From Gelatoporia subvermispora B (taxonomy: Eukaryota; Basidiomycota; Agaricomycetes; Polyporales; Gelatoporiaceae): a stretch of 64,000 nucleotides of DNA. The DNA is taken from the NCBI GenBank assembly GCA_000320605.2, contig KB445792.1:124001-188000 (forward strand), in the 5' to 3' direction. Under the pieces are notes generated by a model. The model was not told the DNA's origin, did not search any database, and worked only from the letters and a program-made list of their open reading frames with translations. Numbering within the stretch: position 1 is the stretch's first letter; the number at the start of each line of letters is the position of its first letter. Positions 11,677 through 22,727 of the stretch are shown here, in pieces. Position numbers and translations under genes: made by a program.

Positions 11677-13521
11677 CTACAACCTCGCCTTTTCCGCGAA
11701 CTGTGACTCGGTGACGCCCTTGCCCATCGCCGCCGTGGACGACACACCTCCAGTGACAGCCTTCATGAGGTTGTCCATGTAGTCCGCGCCGCTCCACCTC
11801 TGGTGCGTGAGGACGTCGCAGCCGATCTCGCGCTCGCGCCGCTGGATGAGCTCGACGTACGCCTTCATGCCCTCCGTCGCGAATGCCTTGGCGAACAGGT
11901 CGTTGATGTATGCGTTCGAATGCAGGCCGGCGAGCTGTGGGCATGCTAGGTGAGCATCCTGCCTCGTTAAATCTGAAGAAGCACAGCGTACCGTGATAAA
12001 TTGCCAGACAAAGCCCAACTTGCCGAGCTCCCACACGTAGTTCTTCATGTCCTGCGTCCCGAGGCCCGCCGCGTCCCAGTTGAACGATGGGCTGAGGTTG
12101 TACGCCAACCACTGTTCGGGGTACACCGCGTGCACGCCCTGCGCAAACTCGCGCGCCTGGGCGAGGATCGGTGACTTCGTCTCCATCCACAGCAGATCCG
12201 CATACGGCGCAAATGCGACCGCGCGGTTCACCGCGCACTGCGTGCCGCCCTGGTAGCGGTAGAAGCCCTCCCGTGTCCGTGGTGCGTCCCAGTCCCAGTG
12301 CGGCACGCTGCGCAGGCCAAACTCGCGCTTGGCTATCGCGACCGCGTCGAGGTACGATACATGCGCGACGCGCTGGCAGAACTGATCGAGCTTGGCCGGT
12401 GTGGCGCTTGTCTGTGCCTCGAGCGCACGCGCGAGCGTCACCGCAAATGTCTCGATGCGCGCGGCGGCCATCCAGCGCTCCTCCTCCGCCTCAAGCGCGG
12501 GGCCGGTCTTGCCCGCGCGCTCGGCCTCGTCGAGCACGACGACGAGCGGGGGGAGGTCCGGGTTCGTCGAGCCGAGAATGAACGGGTGGTCCCGCGAGTC
12601 GACATTGGTCGTGATGAGCGTCGCGGCCTCCGAGTCCGTGCGCGCGATGACGAGGTTGTTCACGCCCATGATGTCGAATTGCAGCCGGATCGCGGCCAGC
12701 CGGTTGATGTGTTCCGAGATCGGTACGAGCACCTTGCCCGCCATGTGCCCGCACTTCTTCGTGCCCGGCGCCTGGTCCTCGATGTGGATTCCCGCCGCGC
12801 CCTTTTCGACGAACATCTTGGCGAGCTTCATCACCGCGGTCAGCCCGCCGTGCCCTGTATCAGCGTCGGCGACGATGGGCCGGAGGTAGTCGATGGGCTG
12901 GCTCTCGGCGAGCTCGGCATCGGACATGCGAGATCGTACCTCGCGCTGCTTGCGGTCGTGGAAGAGCTGAGCCATGAACAGGTGCTCGACCTTGTTTGGT
13001 ACGGTGTTAGAGGGGTAGTCTGACTCCACGTGAGTTTGCTGTACAAATTCGACGCTGAAATCACGGCTGACCTGCGAGATCCGGTCCTGGCTCATTTGTG
13101 GATGACGCTGTGCTCGAGGACTGCCATCCAGAGACGTAGACCGTCTCGAGGTACTTTGCCATCTGTGTGACCTGCACTGGGTCCAGACTGGGAGCATGAT
13201 GAGCAGCTACCTCAAGTGCGTAATGAACAGGGCGACATACGCGCCGTATGTGTGCGATGGTGTCTTGTGCTTCCAGTGCTCGGTGAGGGAGGCCCATAGC
13301 TTCTTTGCGAGGAGGTCTGACGGGTACGTAATGGGCAGCGTCCCTCGTTTTGAAACGACATCGGCGGCAGTGTAGGGTCTCTTTACCCGCGCAAAGCGAG
13401 GGTCCTAGATGTGTAATCGATGAGCAAGGGGCCATTGGAATGGGTAGGGGCAAGTAACCTTCCACCACTGCTCGACGGCGGCAACTTCTGCCTGAAAAGC
13501 GGTGTGTTCGGCGTGGGGCAT
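11677..13521 (-). CDS. ICL1: Isocitrate lyase
   Basis: This enzyme cleaves isocitrate to glyoxylate and succinate in the glyoxylate cycle. Exons are 13521-13459, 13404-13241, 13187-13072, 13019-11992 and 11934-11677; introns are 52-57 nt and the product is 542 aa, the usual fungal length. The KKCGH catalytic signature is at residues 202-206 (Cys204), preceded by the metal-binding ADADTGHGG and HIEDQ segments and followed by [11 protein letters not shown]. The C-terminal tripeptide ARL fits the consensus of a peroxisomal targeting signal type 1, suggesting a peroxisome/glyoxysome location, which is inference. The start at MPHAEH gives the typical [11 protein letters not shown] opening. The GC content of the main exon is high enough that long open frames also appear on the opposite strand. 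No malate synthase gene is adjacent. Confidence 0.98.
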
Positions 13522-14448
13522 GGCGAGGGAAATGTGGGAGGTTGAGGGGGGAGATGTGGGATGCAAGAGGTCCGTTCCGTTGCCATTTTGTGGATTGGGG
13601 AGGGGATATGTTTTGTCTAGAACCGATCGCGAGGAGCGAGTCAGGCGCGCATGTGATTGCGGGGGAGTGTCGGCGCTAGCCGAGTGCGGGGTAAAGCGGG
13701 CGGCTCATGCGCACGGCTGGCGCGGGGCGGACTCTTTCTTTCCGCAACCTCCATTCCTCCCCTCCCTCCGCAGCCATCGGCCGACCATCTCCTACACTCC
13801 TTCGGACTTACCTCTCTTTGCTCCTCCCCGTTTGACGCATCCGCTGCTATCCCAGCTCGTACGAACCGATGGAGCGCGGCAGCCTCGCAGTCGCCAGCAC
13901 CTCGCTGGGCGCGCATATACACTCTAACACCACCTCGCCCGCCAGGTCGTCACTTTGTATTTGTCTCGACGGTGCCTCGCAGACTGGCACGCATTCACTT
14001 GCCCCCGTTTGCGCTTCGTTTGCATCCGTTACGACCTCGCCGCCCCGATCGGCCTGGCCAGTCGATCCCATCTAATGGGCCATTAGGACCTAGCAGGCCC
14101 GAGGCACCGAGTGGGAAGCCAGACAACACGCTGTCGCTGCGTTCCGTCGGCTTCGGCCATCCTTTCGGCCCCGCACTCGCCAGCATATCCCGAACTGACC
14201 TCGTCTGCACCGTCTCGCTCCTGTGCAGCTCCGATGTCACTCTCAAACGGCCTTGCGATGACGTCTTCGACGTGTCTACTTGTGATCACGGGGTCATATG
14301 TAACAAATCTCGCGGCACGTTATGTTACCTACAGAGAACGACCACCAATCGACAGCTCCGACCAATCTTCATCTGCGTATTTGTGCTGTACAACGAGAGT
14401 CGTACTCTGAACACCCGGTATATTGCATGTGATCGATCTCGACATGTA
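13522..14448. promoter_or_regulatory. Upstream region of ICL1
   Basis: This 927-nt region lies between the ICL1 start codon and the stop of the next minus-strand gene. The ICL1 promoter must lie here; a TATATG-like sequence on the minus strand near 13914 is a weak candidate. A 321-codon plus-strand frame crossing it is rejected as non-coding. Confidence 0.5.
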
Positions 14449-15951
14449 CTAGTAGAAGCTTCCTGGGGATTTAACCATCTTGCTGGCCGGCGTCTTGGTC
14501 GACCAGGAATGCATCCAACCTCGATAACCCAGCGCTCTCTTTTCCTCTGTTTTCGGGAGTCGCCTTGGACTCTCCCGCCACCGCAGCACGAGGCGTTCCC
14601 TAGCAGCCAGAGACTCATTTAGTTCAGCGCACAGTACACACAATGAGCACCCACCATGAAGCATTCTCGATGTTGAAGAACTTGTTACTATCACAATGCT
14701 GTTCCTCGTTCCAGCCTAGCACGGCCTCGATCAGCTCGCACAGGGCAACATTATGGCCTACGAGTACGACGTGGGGCACGCCCTCTGGGATCTTGCCAGG
14801 TTCCTTCCACGCTGGGTCGTTCAAGTCGATCTTCGGTTCCTCTCCCTCGGGGAGCTCGACGCCGTGGGTTTCAAGCATCTTCAAGACCACTTGCACGCCG
14901 CGTCTCTCAACGTTCTCCTCCGATTCCCGGTCCAGGTTACGCTCCTTAAGCAGATCGAGCAACTCGAGATCGAGCCAACGCCATTCCTTGAGCAGGTATG
15001 CACGCGCGGCTGCACGGTCTGCAAGCTTGCTCTTCTTCGACGCGTGTTCCTCCAACACATCGCTTGGTCCATCCTGCGGCCGCGCACGCTTGTCCCCCAC
15101 GTTCTGCTTATGCTCGCTGTCCTCCTCACCGCTCGTCGTCTGCTCTATCCCTTCAATTGTCCCCTTCTCCGGTACACTGCCCGACTGTGTCGAGCTCTTG
15201 CCACCTGCAGGTTCAGGGCTTGCCGATGCATCAGGCCAAGGGATAGGCTTAACGAGCCTCCGACGCTCGTTCCAGAAGATTCTCGCGGTCTTCTCCGCGC
15301 GGATAAGTGGGGAGGCATATAACGCGTCGACTCGCACGTTCGCGAAAAGCTTCCCAGTTACAGTCGCCTGCATCTCGCCCCGCTCTGTCAGGTCATCAGT
15401 TGAGTCGTTTTTGTATCTTCTGGTGACGTTGCTGATGCACTGTGTGCCATGTAACTAGTCAGCCACGATCCGCGAATAGGCGTGCGAGGGAAGGGAGGGG
15501 AGGGGAAAGGGCAACGTACCTGGCCGTGCCGGATGAGCGTGAGGGTGACCCACTTCCAGACCGCGCCTTCGATGTCGCTCTCGTCAGTCACGTCCTCATA
15601 GTCCGAGTCGGAGGCTGTGCGCTTTACTCTCTTCTTCCTCCTCTTCATTTTCTTCGGGGGGGCCGGGGGCGGCACGGGCACGGACTCCTTGCTGGTAGCG
15701 GCAGCATTGTCTATGTCGGGCACCTCAGACTGCGGTGCGGCGTTCGATTCAACTTCTTGGTGGCTGGTGGGCGTAGGATCCCGGCTGTTGTTCACCTCTG
15801 TGGAGCTGGGCACTGGCTCTGCAATGGGTACAGGGGCAAGCACAGTAGCGTCCTGCACTGTCGGGGCCACTGCGTCCTTGCTCGGGGCCGTTTTCTTGGC
15901 AGCGCGGCTTGGCGCCTTCCTGGAACGTGCTTTCGTCTTACGCTTAGCCAT
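14449..15951 (-). CDS. Histidine phosphatase (phosphoglycerate mutase-like) with basic disordered N-terminus
   Basis: This is a predicted member of the histidine phosphatase superfamily; its substrate is unknown. Exons are 15951-15520, 15439-14655 and 14599-14449 (introns 80 and 55 nt), giving 455 aa. Residues 1-125 are disordered with Lys/Arg clusters (MAKRKTKARSRK near the start; KKMKRRKKRVKR near residue 110) that resemble nuclear localisation signals. The catalytic RHG motif (LIRHGQ) ends exon 1 at residue 144. The second block (LYASPLIRAEKTARIF) is followed by an acidic/basic insert, and the second active-site histidine is in VVLVGHN. The tail KSPGSFY is short. The neighbouring copy at 16.8-18.7 kb shares the same intron positions and upstream DNA, so the two arose by tandem duplication and this is the intact one. 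Both copies are on the same strand. Confidence 0.86.
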
Positions 15952-16778
15952 AGGTATGAGGAGTATGTCCCAAGATTTGTTCGTAGTCGACAATCGAGGT
16001 GTTGATGAGTGAACAGTAGGATGCGGAGATGTGTATGCCAGTGAGGGTTTAATACCGGAGAGTGGCCGAAGCCACAGTGGACTGTGGCACAAATGCCACA
16101 ATATTCCCGCGCTGTTTGGATTGATCGCGATTGTGATGCTTGCGGCTCACGAATCAATTGATGAAAGAGAGTCACGACGGGTGATTAAGGCCCAATTCGA
16201 CTCGAATCAGACGCGGTGCAATATGAGTAGGGACGACGCCACAAAGTTGTCGCTTCCGCTCATTGTGACGCCCAAGAAGCATCCGGAGGGCTTGATGCCG
16301 GGAATACAGACGGTCATAGCATGGGGTTGCATGCCAATGAGAACGTCGAATTCTCTCGGGTCATCGTGAAGACTGCTGAGGGTCAGAGCGGCGTCCTGAG
16401 GAGCAGAATCGCTCCCGGGCCTCCCAGAAAGTTAGTGCGGTATTGATTGGCTGACGTTGCGATTCAAGCGACGAGCCAAGCCGTCTTGAAAATCGCGAAC
16501 GGACAACCATAGGACATGATAATGATCTGCATTAATCTTCCAGGCCGCAGCTCGTGTCACTGCTTGACGACAGGTAATGTCTCGGAGGGGTTCATGTCGT
16601 ATGAAGAAAGGATAAACTTCGTATTGTTATACTTTCCTGTCTTCAATTCGAGACTTGTCGCTGACTTCCGACGAGGTGCGGTCGAATTTTACGAACGTCC
16701 GCTCAGACGGGAACGTTTGACAAAGACAATGCGATATTTCTCTCACGACTCCGATCAATTGATCATCGATCTCCTTAC
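15952..16778. promoter_or_regulatory. Upstream region of the phosphatase gene
   Basis: This 827-nt segment separates the intact phosphatase from its broken copy. Blocks at about 16070-16100 and 16215-16335 resemble blocks upstream of the pseudogene (about 18715-18750 and 18868-18962), so the duplication unit included promoter DNA. No gene is seen here. Confidence 0.55.
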
Positions 16779-18740
16779 TTAGTTCGCAATGTCTGAGTGG
16801 TCTACGTTCAAGACCACAGCTGCGCATTCATCTGACCCGTTCATTACCACGAGCACATTCCAAGTGCGCCTACGATCTACACGACATAGGCTCCACATTA
16901 AGAAGCTCTGACTACTGCCTGGTGACAGTGTCCTCATTTTTTCACGACACACGCGGAAGTTATCAGGATGAAGACTCATCACGAAACGCTCGTACGGTTC
17001 CCTAAATATCCAGTGACGGTGCATCCAACCTTCATACTTTAGCCACCGCTTTTCATGTGTTTTTGGGTACCGCCCAGGTTCTGATCGCCATTTCAGCACA
17101 ACGCGTCCCCTGGGGCAGCCACAGAGTCATCAGCATGGCCATGCACACATATGACACTCGGATGCGCACCACCCGCCGTTCTCGAATTCGTAGTCCGTCA
17201 TCCAATGCCTCTCGCTGTTCCAGCACCGTATTGCTTCGATCATCTCGCATAACGTAATGTTGTGACCTACGAGGACAATATGCGGGACACCATCCGGGAG
17301 CTTCCACGAGGTATTCCACACTGCATCTTCCAAGTCGACCTTGGGCTCCATTTCCGGAGGAAGCTCAGCACCGTATAAGCGAAGAAGTATCAAAAGCCCC
17401 GAGACGACGCGCCGCTCGACATCCCCGCCGGACTCCGCGTCCGGTAGCTTAACCCCGTTGCGTGAGGTTGACCGTGACCGAAACGCGCGGTTGCGCGGGA
17501 TTTTGTCCGCCTTCGCCTTCAGCTGCCGGTACCGCTCTCCGTGATACTGGTTATCCATCCATGGCATGACACTGAAGGCCACGCGTTCTCGCTCAGGCAC
17601 GGACCCAGGCACGGCAGCAGGCTTGCATGCGGCGGTAGCTTCGGGTGCAGAAGCAGACTTGGGTACAGAGTGGTCACCTTGAGCTTAATCTTCTTCGAGG
17701 GTTTCTCGTCGGATGTTTCATTCATCAGGGGCCGCTTGCCTGCTGCGTTCTTTTCTGCGTCTCTATCTTGCTCGGGTTCACTGTCCATTTTCACCTTCGG
17801 CTCAATTTCTAGCTCATCAGTCGTGTCCTGCCCAGGTTCGCTACTCGTCTTGTCTTTCGCTTCAGCTGCCTTCGTTGGGCTCTCGACGCGTGGGCATCAT
17901 GCCATCACTACAGTAGGACACACTGCGACAGGTTCGCCGTCGCGGATATTTCCGGGCGCGCCAGCAGACTTGGATACAGACTCGCGGACATCTTCGAGCT
18001 TCGTCGTCTTGGAGGGCTGTTCCTCGGCTACTTTGCTCTCTAGAGGCTGCTTCCCTGCAACCGAAGGATCACCAGCGCCCGTGTCTAGAGCAGGCACTGT
18101 CGCAAATACAGTAGGGCGGGGCTCCTTGAGGCCATCGCGCTCCTATAGGAAGATCTCTGCAGTCTGCCTCGCCGAAATGGCCGAGGAGCTGGCTACCATG
18201 TCGACACGTACGTCGCGGAACAGCCTCCCGATGGCCTGCGCCTGCTCCCTGCCGAGCAGCGTGAGGATGTCCTCATCATCTAGTGGTACAGGCCCGCCCA
18301 GGTTGCTCACAGCCTGCTTGTCGAATAATCAGAGGGCGAATAAAGGAGAGCAGGGTGGGGATACAACGTAACGCACCTGACCGTGCCGGATGAATGTGAT
18401 GGTGAGCCACTTGTAGACCGGGCCCTCGACATCTCTCTCGTCGGTCATTCATACATAGTCAGGAGCCGAATAGTGCGGTAACAGCAGCATCTCAATCCTC
18501 TTCATCTTCTTACGCGGTGCGGCCGGTGCCGCGTCTGAGGCGTCGGGCTCGGGGCTGCTCCTGTGGCCAGACGTCCTTGCGGTAGGCTTTAACCTGCTCG
18601 CACCGGCAGACTTGCGGGTAGACTGGACATCCGCGGCCTCTGGCCCTGGGCTGCTTGCGGGGGTAGGCGAGGGAACCTCCTGCGCCGTCGGAGGCGGTTC
18701 TACACACCACGAGAGTGGCTCATGCCACAATGCCACAATT
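16779..18740 (-). pseudogene. Degraded tandem copy of the histidine phosphatase
   Basis: This follows the same order as the intact copy: Pro/Ser-rich N-terminus and KKMKR cluster, the RHG exon (FIRHGQ, near 18385), an intron, the SSSAISARQTAEIF block, a linker, then VPHIVLVGHN and a final exon beginning GRVVLKWRSEPGRYPKT (17090-16779, after a 60-nt intron at the same site). Lesions visible in the sequence are: TGA in frame just upstream of the RHG segment (near 18448), TAG directly after the IFL residues (near 18143), TGA after VVMA (near 17897), and a one-base frameshift after KKIKLK near 17680. The first about 100 codons of the intact copy have no counterpart. The linker contains two similar tracts (SVAGKQPLESK and NAAGKRPLMNE), suggesting an internal duplication. 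The final exon is longer than in the intact gene. It could be a rapidly evolving gene with extra introns, but the lesions fall in parts that are continuous in the sister gene. Confidence 0.85.
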
Positions 18741-19627
18741 GTGCCGTGCCGCTGGCTCTAGTCACCATTCGACGCCGTCCACACTAAGCCACAGAGAGGC
18801 GCAAGCTGTCGGGGTGTTGTATTGTTTCTCCCCTCTGGAAGTGATGTGGTATTGGTACAAGCAGCGGATAATCGACGACGCTACACAATGCTTCCGTTCA
18901 TCGTAGCGCCTGATAGGCTCTCAGCAGCTCATGCCAGGCATTCAGACCACGGCAGCATATGGTAGTATCTCGATGACAATGTTGAGCATCGTAGACCTAT
19001 CGTAGGATGCCATGCAATGAAGATCGAAGTGCTGCACAGAGCAGCATGCCCAAATGAATTTCTGTAAGATCTGGCCGAAGTAGGCTCTGGTTACGTCGAA
19101 TACCGAGGATAACGCCTTGAAAGTTGACGGATGACAGTCATGGACATCGCGGCAAGTTGCGCTGTGCGACCCTACTAGTATTAATCCTCTAGTCTCCCGA
19201 AGCAGAGGGTACCGGTGCGGCCGTATTGGGATGCGCAGCACGAGAAGCCCAGGACTGCGACGAAGATAAGTCCTGAAATAGCGAGGACCTTGAAGAATAG
19301 TATTTCAGAGTGTGGAGGAAGTTAGAGAAACATAGACAACTAGTCTTGTGTGTTTTTGGAGAGATTGCACCATGTGCTAAACACCGCAGTGAGTGCAACA
19401 GTAAACACGTCGCGTCGACATCGGTGGCGGTGCGCGGCGTTAGGCGTGGGCGCGCACCATGCGCGCATCGCGTCGACGTTGATCGTGTTCGCACCAGCTG
19501 TCGAGCTCTTATATCCTGGCCAACGCTGTGAGAGTGTTCTTAGCCCCTCCCACGACCACCACCGCGCACCGTCGGTGCCCGCGCAATCAAGTCAGCTAAA
19601 GCGCAGCATCAACGACGAGCATTGAAG
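18741..19627. other. Intergenic, upstream remnants of the tandem duplication
   Basis: The part up to about 18965 resembles DNA upstream of the intact phosphatase. The remainder to 19627 precedes the plus-strand membrane-protein gene and shows no coding signal. Confidence 0.5.
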
Positions 19628-20140
19628 ATGTCGGAGACATTAATCGTGGACATGCACATCCTCTACCGCTACTTCTTTCTCTACATCGAGCCGCTCTCTG
19701 CGCTCGTCGGCGCGTGGTACGCCTTCTTCCTCCCGGCGCACTACCTCGCCCTCCTCTCCGCAGCGCCGTACAACCCCTCCAACTCCCTCACCCCGACCCC
19801 GCCGTCCCCGACGACCATCGCCCTCTTCCAGCTCGCGAACCTCTACCTCTTCTTCGCCCTCGTTGAGCACCTCGTCCTCAGTGCGTCACCCTCCCGCGCC
19901 GTCTGGCGCCGCCTCCTCTTCTGCATGCTCCTCGCCGACTTCGGGCACCTCGCCACCATGCGGCCCCTAGCGCGCGAGAAGGGCGACCTCGGCCTCGACG
20001 GCTTCGCGGACGTCTACTTGCACTTCTGGAAGTGGACCGCGATGGAGTGGGGTAGCGTCGGCTTCGTATACACAGGCGCGCTCATGCGCACCTCGTTCCT
20101 CCTGGGCATCGGCGTTGGAACAAAGTCGCGGGTGCATTGA
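19628..20140 (+). CDS. Small multi-pass membrane protein, DUF7704 type
   Basis: Function unknown. This is one uninterrupted exon of 170 aa, unusual in this intron-rich window. Hydrophobic segments lie at about residues 11-30 (LYRYFFLYIEPLSALVGAWYA region), 33-45, 62-85 (FQLANLYLFFALVEHLVL), 95-110 and 130-155, consistent with four or five membrane passes. The arrangement FLYIEPLSAL, QLANLYLFFA, LLADFGHL and WGSVGFVYTGALMR matches what I recall of the fungal DUF7704 family. The central loop is Pro/Ser/Thr-rich. The ATG at 19628 was chosen as it starts MSETLIVD directly before the first membrane segment. It converges with SKI8, with 80 nt between stops. Confidence 0.85.
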   Translation: MSETLIVDMHILYRYFFLYIEPLSALVGAWYAFFLPAHYLALLSAAPYNPSNSLTPTPPSPTTIALFQLANLYLFFALVEHLVLSASPSRAVWRRLLFCMLLADFGHLATMRPLAREKGDLGLDGFADVYLHFWKWTAMEWGSVGFVYTGALMRTSFLLGIGVGTKSRVH

Positions 20141-20220
20141 TGGGAGGGCACGCTGCTTCGTGTGAGAGTGAGTAACAAGAATCTTCATTGACCTTTCCGT
20201 ATATCGTACAAATCCGGGAC

Positions 20221-21602
20221 TCAGCTCGCGCCTGCAGCCCTCCACCATCTCACTACACCATCTTCGCCCCCACTTACGAACGCGCCCGCCGTATTGTTCG
20301 GCGATGGCCGCGGCCGCCACGATACGCTCCACACCTCGCCCGTGTCCTGTATCGTAGACACTGCCGTGCGCGTGGACAGATCCCACACTTTGATGGTCTT
20401 GTCTGCAGACCTGGGTATATGCATGTGATATGAGTAACGCATGCGTGTGAGGGACGGTTAGACATAGTACTGACCCGGAAAGCGCGTATCGCCCGTCGGG
20501 CGAGATGTCGGTGCTGAGAACCCAGGAAGAGTGCCCCGCAAGCGTCGCAACGGCACCGGAACCAGGCTTGCCGGACGCAGAGACGCGCACGTCGTGTAAA
20601 ATCATACGCTTGTCTTCCGATGCAGACATCAAGAGCTGGCGGCGAGCATGAACACCGGGTGAGGACGAATTCACATTCTGACGCACCTGCGAATCCGATG
20701 ACCACGCCAACGAGCGCACTGCCATCGCATGTGATGTGTAGACGGTCTGCAGAGACTCCGTGGCAACGTCAAATATAGTGATCTGTCCATGTTCCGACGA
20801 CATTGCAATGCGTTTTCCATCCGGGCTCTGTGATATAGCACATGTCAGCGAGAGTTAACCGGGTGCATGACCAGAGCAGTGGCGACGTAGCAGACGGCAA
20901 GAACAGACACGGACACAACAGGACGGGGGCGCTCACGGACACGGATGACCCACATATTTGCAGAACATGCCAAACTTGCTGCGCCCGCTCGCGAGAGTTG
21001 CAAGGCGCTCGCCGAACGATGCCGCCTGCGCCGAGTGCAGCGTGACGTTCCCCGCGCCGCCCGTTGCCGCATATGTGCTGCCCTTCGGGTCGAGGGAGAC
21101 CGACCACGCTGCGCGCCGCACACACATAACGCGTCAGCTCAGCTGCAGGCAAACGCAAAGCGCGACCCACCAGGCTCGCTCGAGCCCGCGCCCGCGCGGA
21201 CGTAGCTCTCGTGCCGTCCGACGATCTCCCCGCTCTGCAGGTCCCATAGGCATGTCAGACCCTCGAGGCTGTTGTACAGCGCGCGCGTGCCCGCCGCGTC
21301 GACGTCGAGCGAGACGAGTGCGTGCGAGTGCGCCGGAAGTGTGCGCGAGACTTGGCCGGAGGTCGAGTCCCAGTGTTTTATCGCACCATCCGCGGAGATG
21401 GAGACGACGCTGTCGGTTTGGGTCCAGGCGACGCCCCAGACGGCGTCGGAGTGCGCTATGGCTGGGTGAACACGGGCGTAAGCGGGATGAGCACGGAGGA
21501 CGCACGTTCTGCGCAATCGTGCGCGTTGAGAAATGCTAAACTCTATGGAGAAAGGATATTATCACTGGTTTACACAGGGGCACCACGCTTCCTACTCACC
21601 AT
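20221..21602 (-). CDS. SKI8: WD40 subunit of the Ski complex
   Basis: Ski8/WDR61 is the WD40 subunit of the Ski helicase complex that feeds mRNA to the cytoplasmic exosome; in some lineages it also joins Paf1C or acts in meiosis. Exons are 21602-21600, 21542-21506, 21455-21171, 21108-20954, 20827-20687, 20635-20475 and 20410-20221, giving 323 aa, the normal length. WD repeats are evident (HSDAVWGVAWT, ADGAIKHWDS, AGHSSWVLSTDISPDG, SADKTIKVWDLS, GEDGVVRWWRA). The first coding exon holds only the ATG, immediately followed by GTGAGT. Intron 5 (51 nt) has no stop in frame, so read-through would add 17 false residues. The start is only 244 nt from the RPS12 start on the other strand. Confidence 0.94.
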
Positions 21603-21846
21603 AATGCGCTGAAGTCGTCCAGGATGTGCCGCACGTCGCGAGACACGACGAGCGGGAGGCGCGCGTGCGCCACCGGGGTTCGCCGGCGGAGTTCGAACAC
21701 AGTCTCATATACCGTCCCCGCGCTAACTTAAATTTTCTACAATCAACGAAAGCGGACGAAGACATCGCCCTTCTGTTAATAATAACAAACGTACGCCGTC
21801 GCTCCTTGTGCCCGCGACACGCAGCGACTGACGAGTAGCCCGCAGG
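21603..21846. promoter_or_regulatory. Divergent promoter SKI8 / RPS12
   Basis: This 244-nt region separates two start codons facing opposite ways. It is compact for a ribosomal-protein promoter and must also serve SKI8. Confidence 0.65.
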
Positions 21847-22346
21847 ATGTCTGACGCTGGTGACGAAATTCAGGTCGACGACGCCCCCGTCGAGGTCGAG
21901 GCCCCCGCCGAGGCCCCCAAGGGTAAGCTTTCTCTGGAGGACGCTCTTCAGGTACGCCATTCTCTCGCCCGTGCCTTCCATTCTCGGGGAATCTAACTTG
22001 CCCCCAGCAAGTGCTGAAGAACGCGCTCGTGCACGACGGCCTTGCCCGTGGCCTGCGCGAGTGCGCCAAGGCGCTCGACAAGCGCCAGGCGCATCTCTGC
22101 GTGCTCGTCGAGACGTGCACGGAGGCGGAGTACATCAAGCTCATTGAGGCGCTCTGCGCGGAGCACAAGATCAACCTCATCAAGGTTGGTGACGCCAAGG
22201 TCCTCGGCACCTGGGCCGGCCTCTGCAAGATCGACCGTGAGGGTAACCCCCGCAAGGTCGTTGGCTGCTCCTGCGTTGTCGTCAAGGACTACGGCACCGA
22301 GTCCGAGGGTCTCCACGTTCTCCTCGACTACTTCAAGAACCGCTAA
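21847..22346 (+). CDS. RPS12: 40S ribosomal protein S12 (eS12)
   Basis: This is a structural component of the small cytosolic ribosomal subunit. Exons 21847-21951 and 22008-22346 flank a 56-nt intron, giving 147 aa. An acidic N-terminal extension ([19 protein letters not shown]) precedes the conserved core with [26 protein letters not shown] and [13 protein letters not shown]. Codons are strongly GC-ending (AAG, CTC, GTC, CGC), as expected for a highly expressed gene. It converges with VPS41. Confidence 0.98.
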
Positions 22347-22727
22347 GTGAGTACGCATTATCTGATAATTTGCCCACACGTTTTGTCGCTTTCGTGATGA
22401 CAAAACAGACTCCCTCAACTGAGAACTTTGTTCCTTGAGGATACAGTCTATCCGGAATCATTATATCTTGTCTGATTCTTGGATTTTCCTCTACGTGTGA
22501 CAAAGAATTGCGTTGCTGACTTTCGTTCTGCAGGCACTCCTTGTGTTCCGTCGTAGGATAATGCTCCATGTCCTACAGACCCAAAATACATTTGCTTTGG
22601 CTGAGCCTGAAACATCTTGGCGTGATCATGAAATGGCACCCGAACAAGTTCATGACCAGAGCACAAATCCAGTATAGTGATGTCCATAAGTAAAATATGC
22701 ATGGGTATTCGCAATGTGTTGCAGGGA
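22347..22727. other. Convergent 3' region RPS12 / VPS41
   Basis: This 381-nt region lies between two stop codons and presumably holds both 3' UTRs. No gene is seen. Confidence 0.55.

Noticed and set aside
12298..13023. 241-codon plus-strand open frame
   Set aside because: Antisense shadow of the GC-rich main exon of isocitrate lyase, rich in Arg and Val as expected for such shadows.
13657..14622. 321-codon plus-strand open frame
   Set aside because: Composition is Arg/Ser/Pro-rich without a domain; it begins at a non-ATG codon, spans the ICL1 promoter and overlaps the last exon of the phosphatase gene on the other strand.
19967..20803. 278-codon minus-strand frame overlapping SKI8
   Set aside because: Its first half is SKI8 exons 5 and 6 reading through an in-frame intron; the rest is out of frame and antisense to the DUF7704-type gene.
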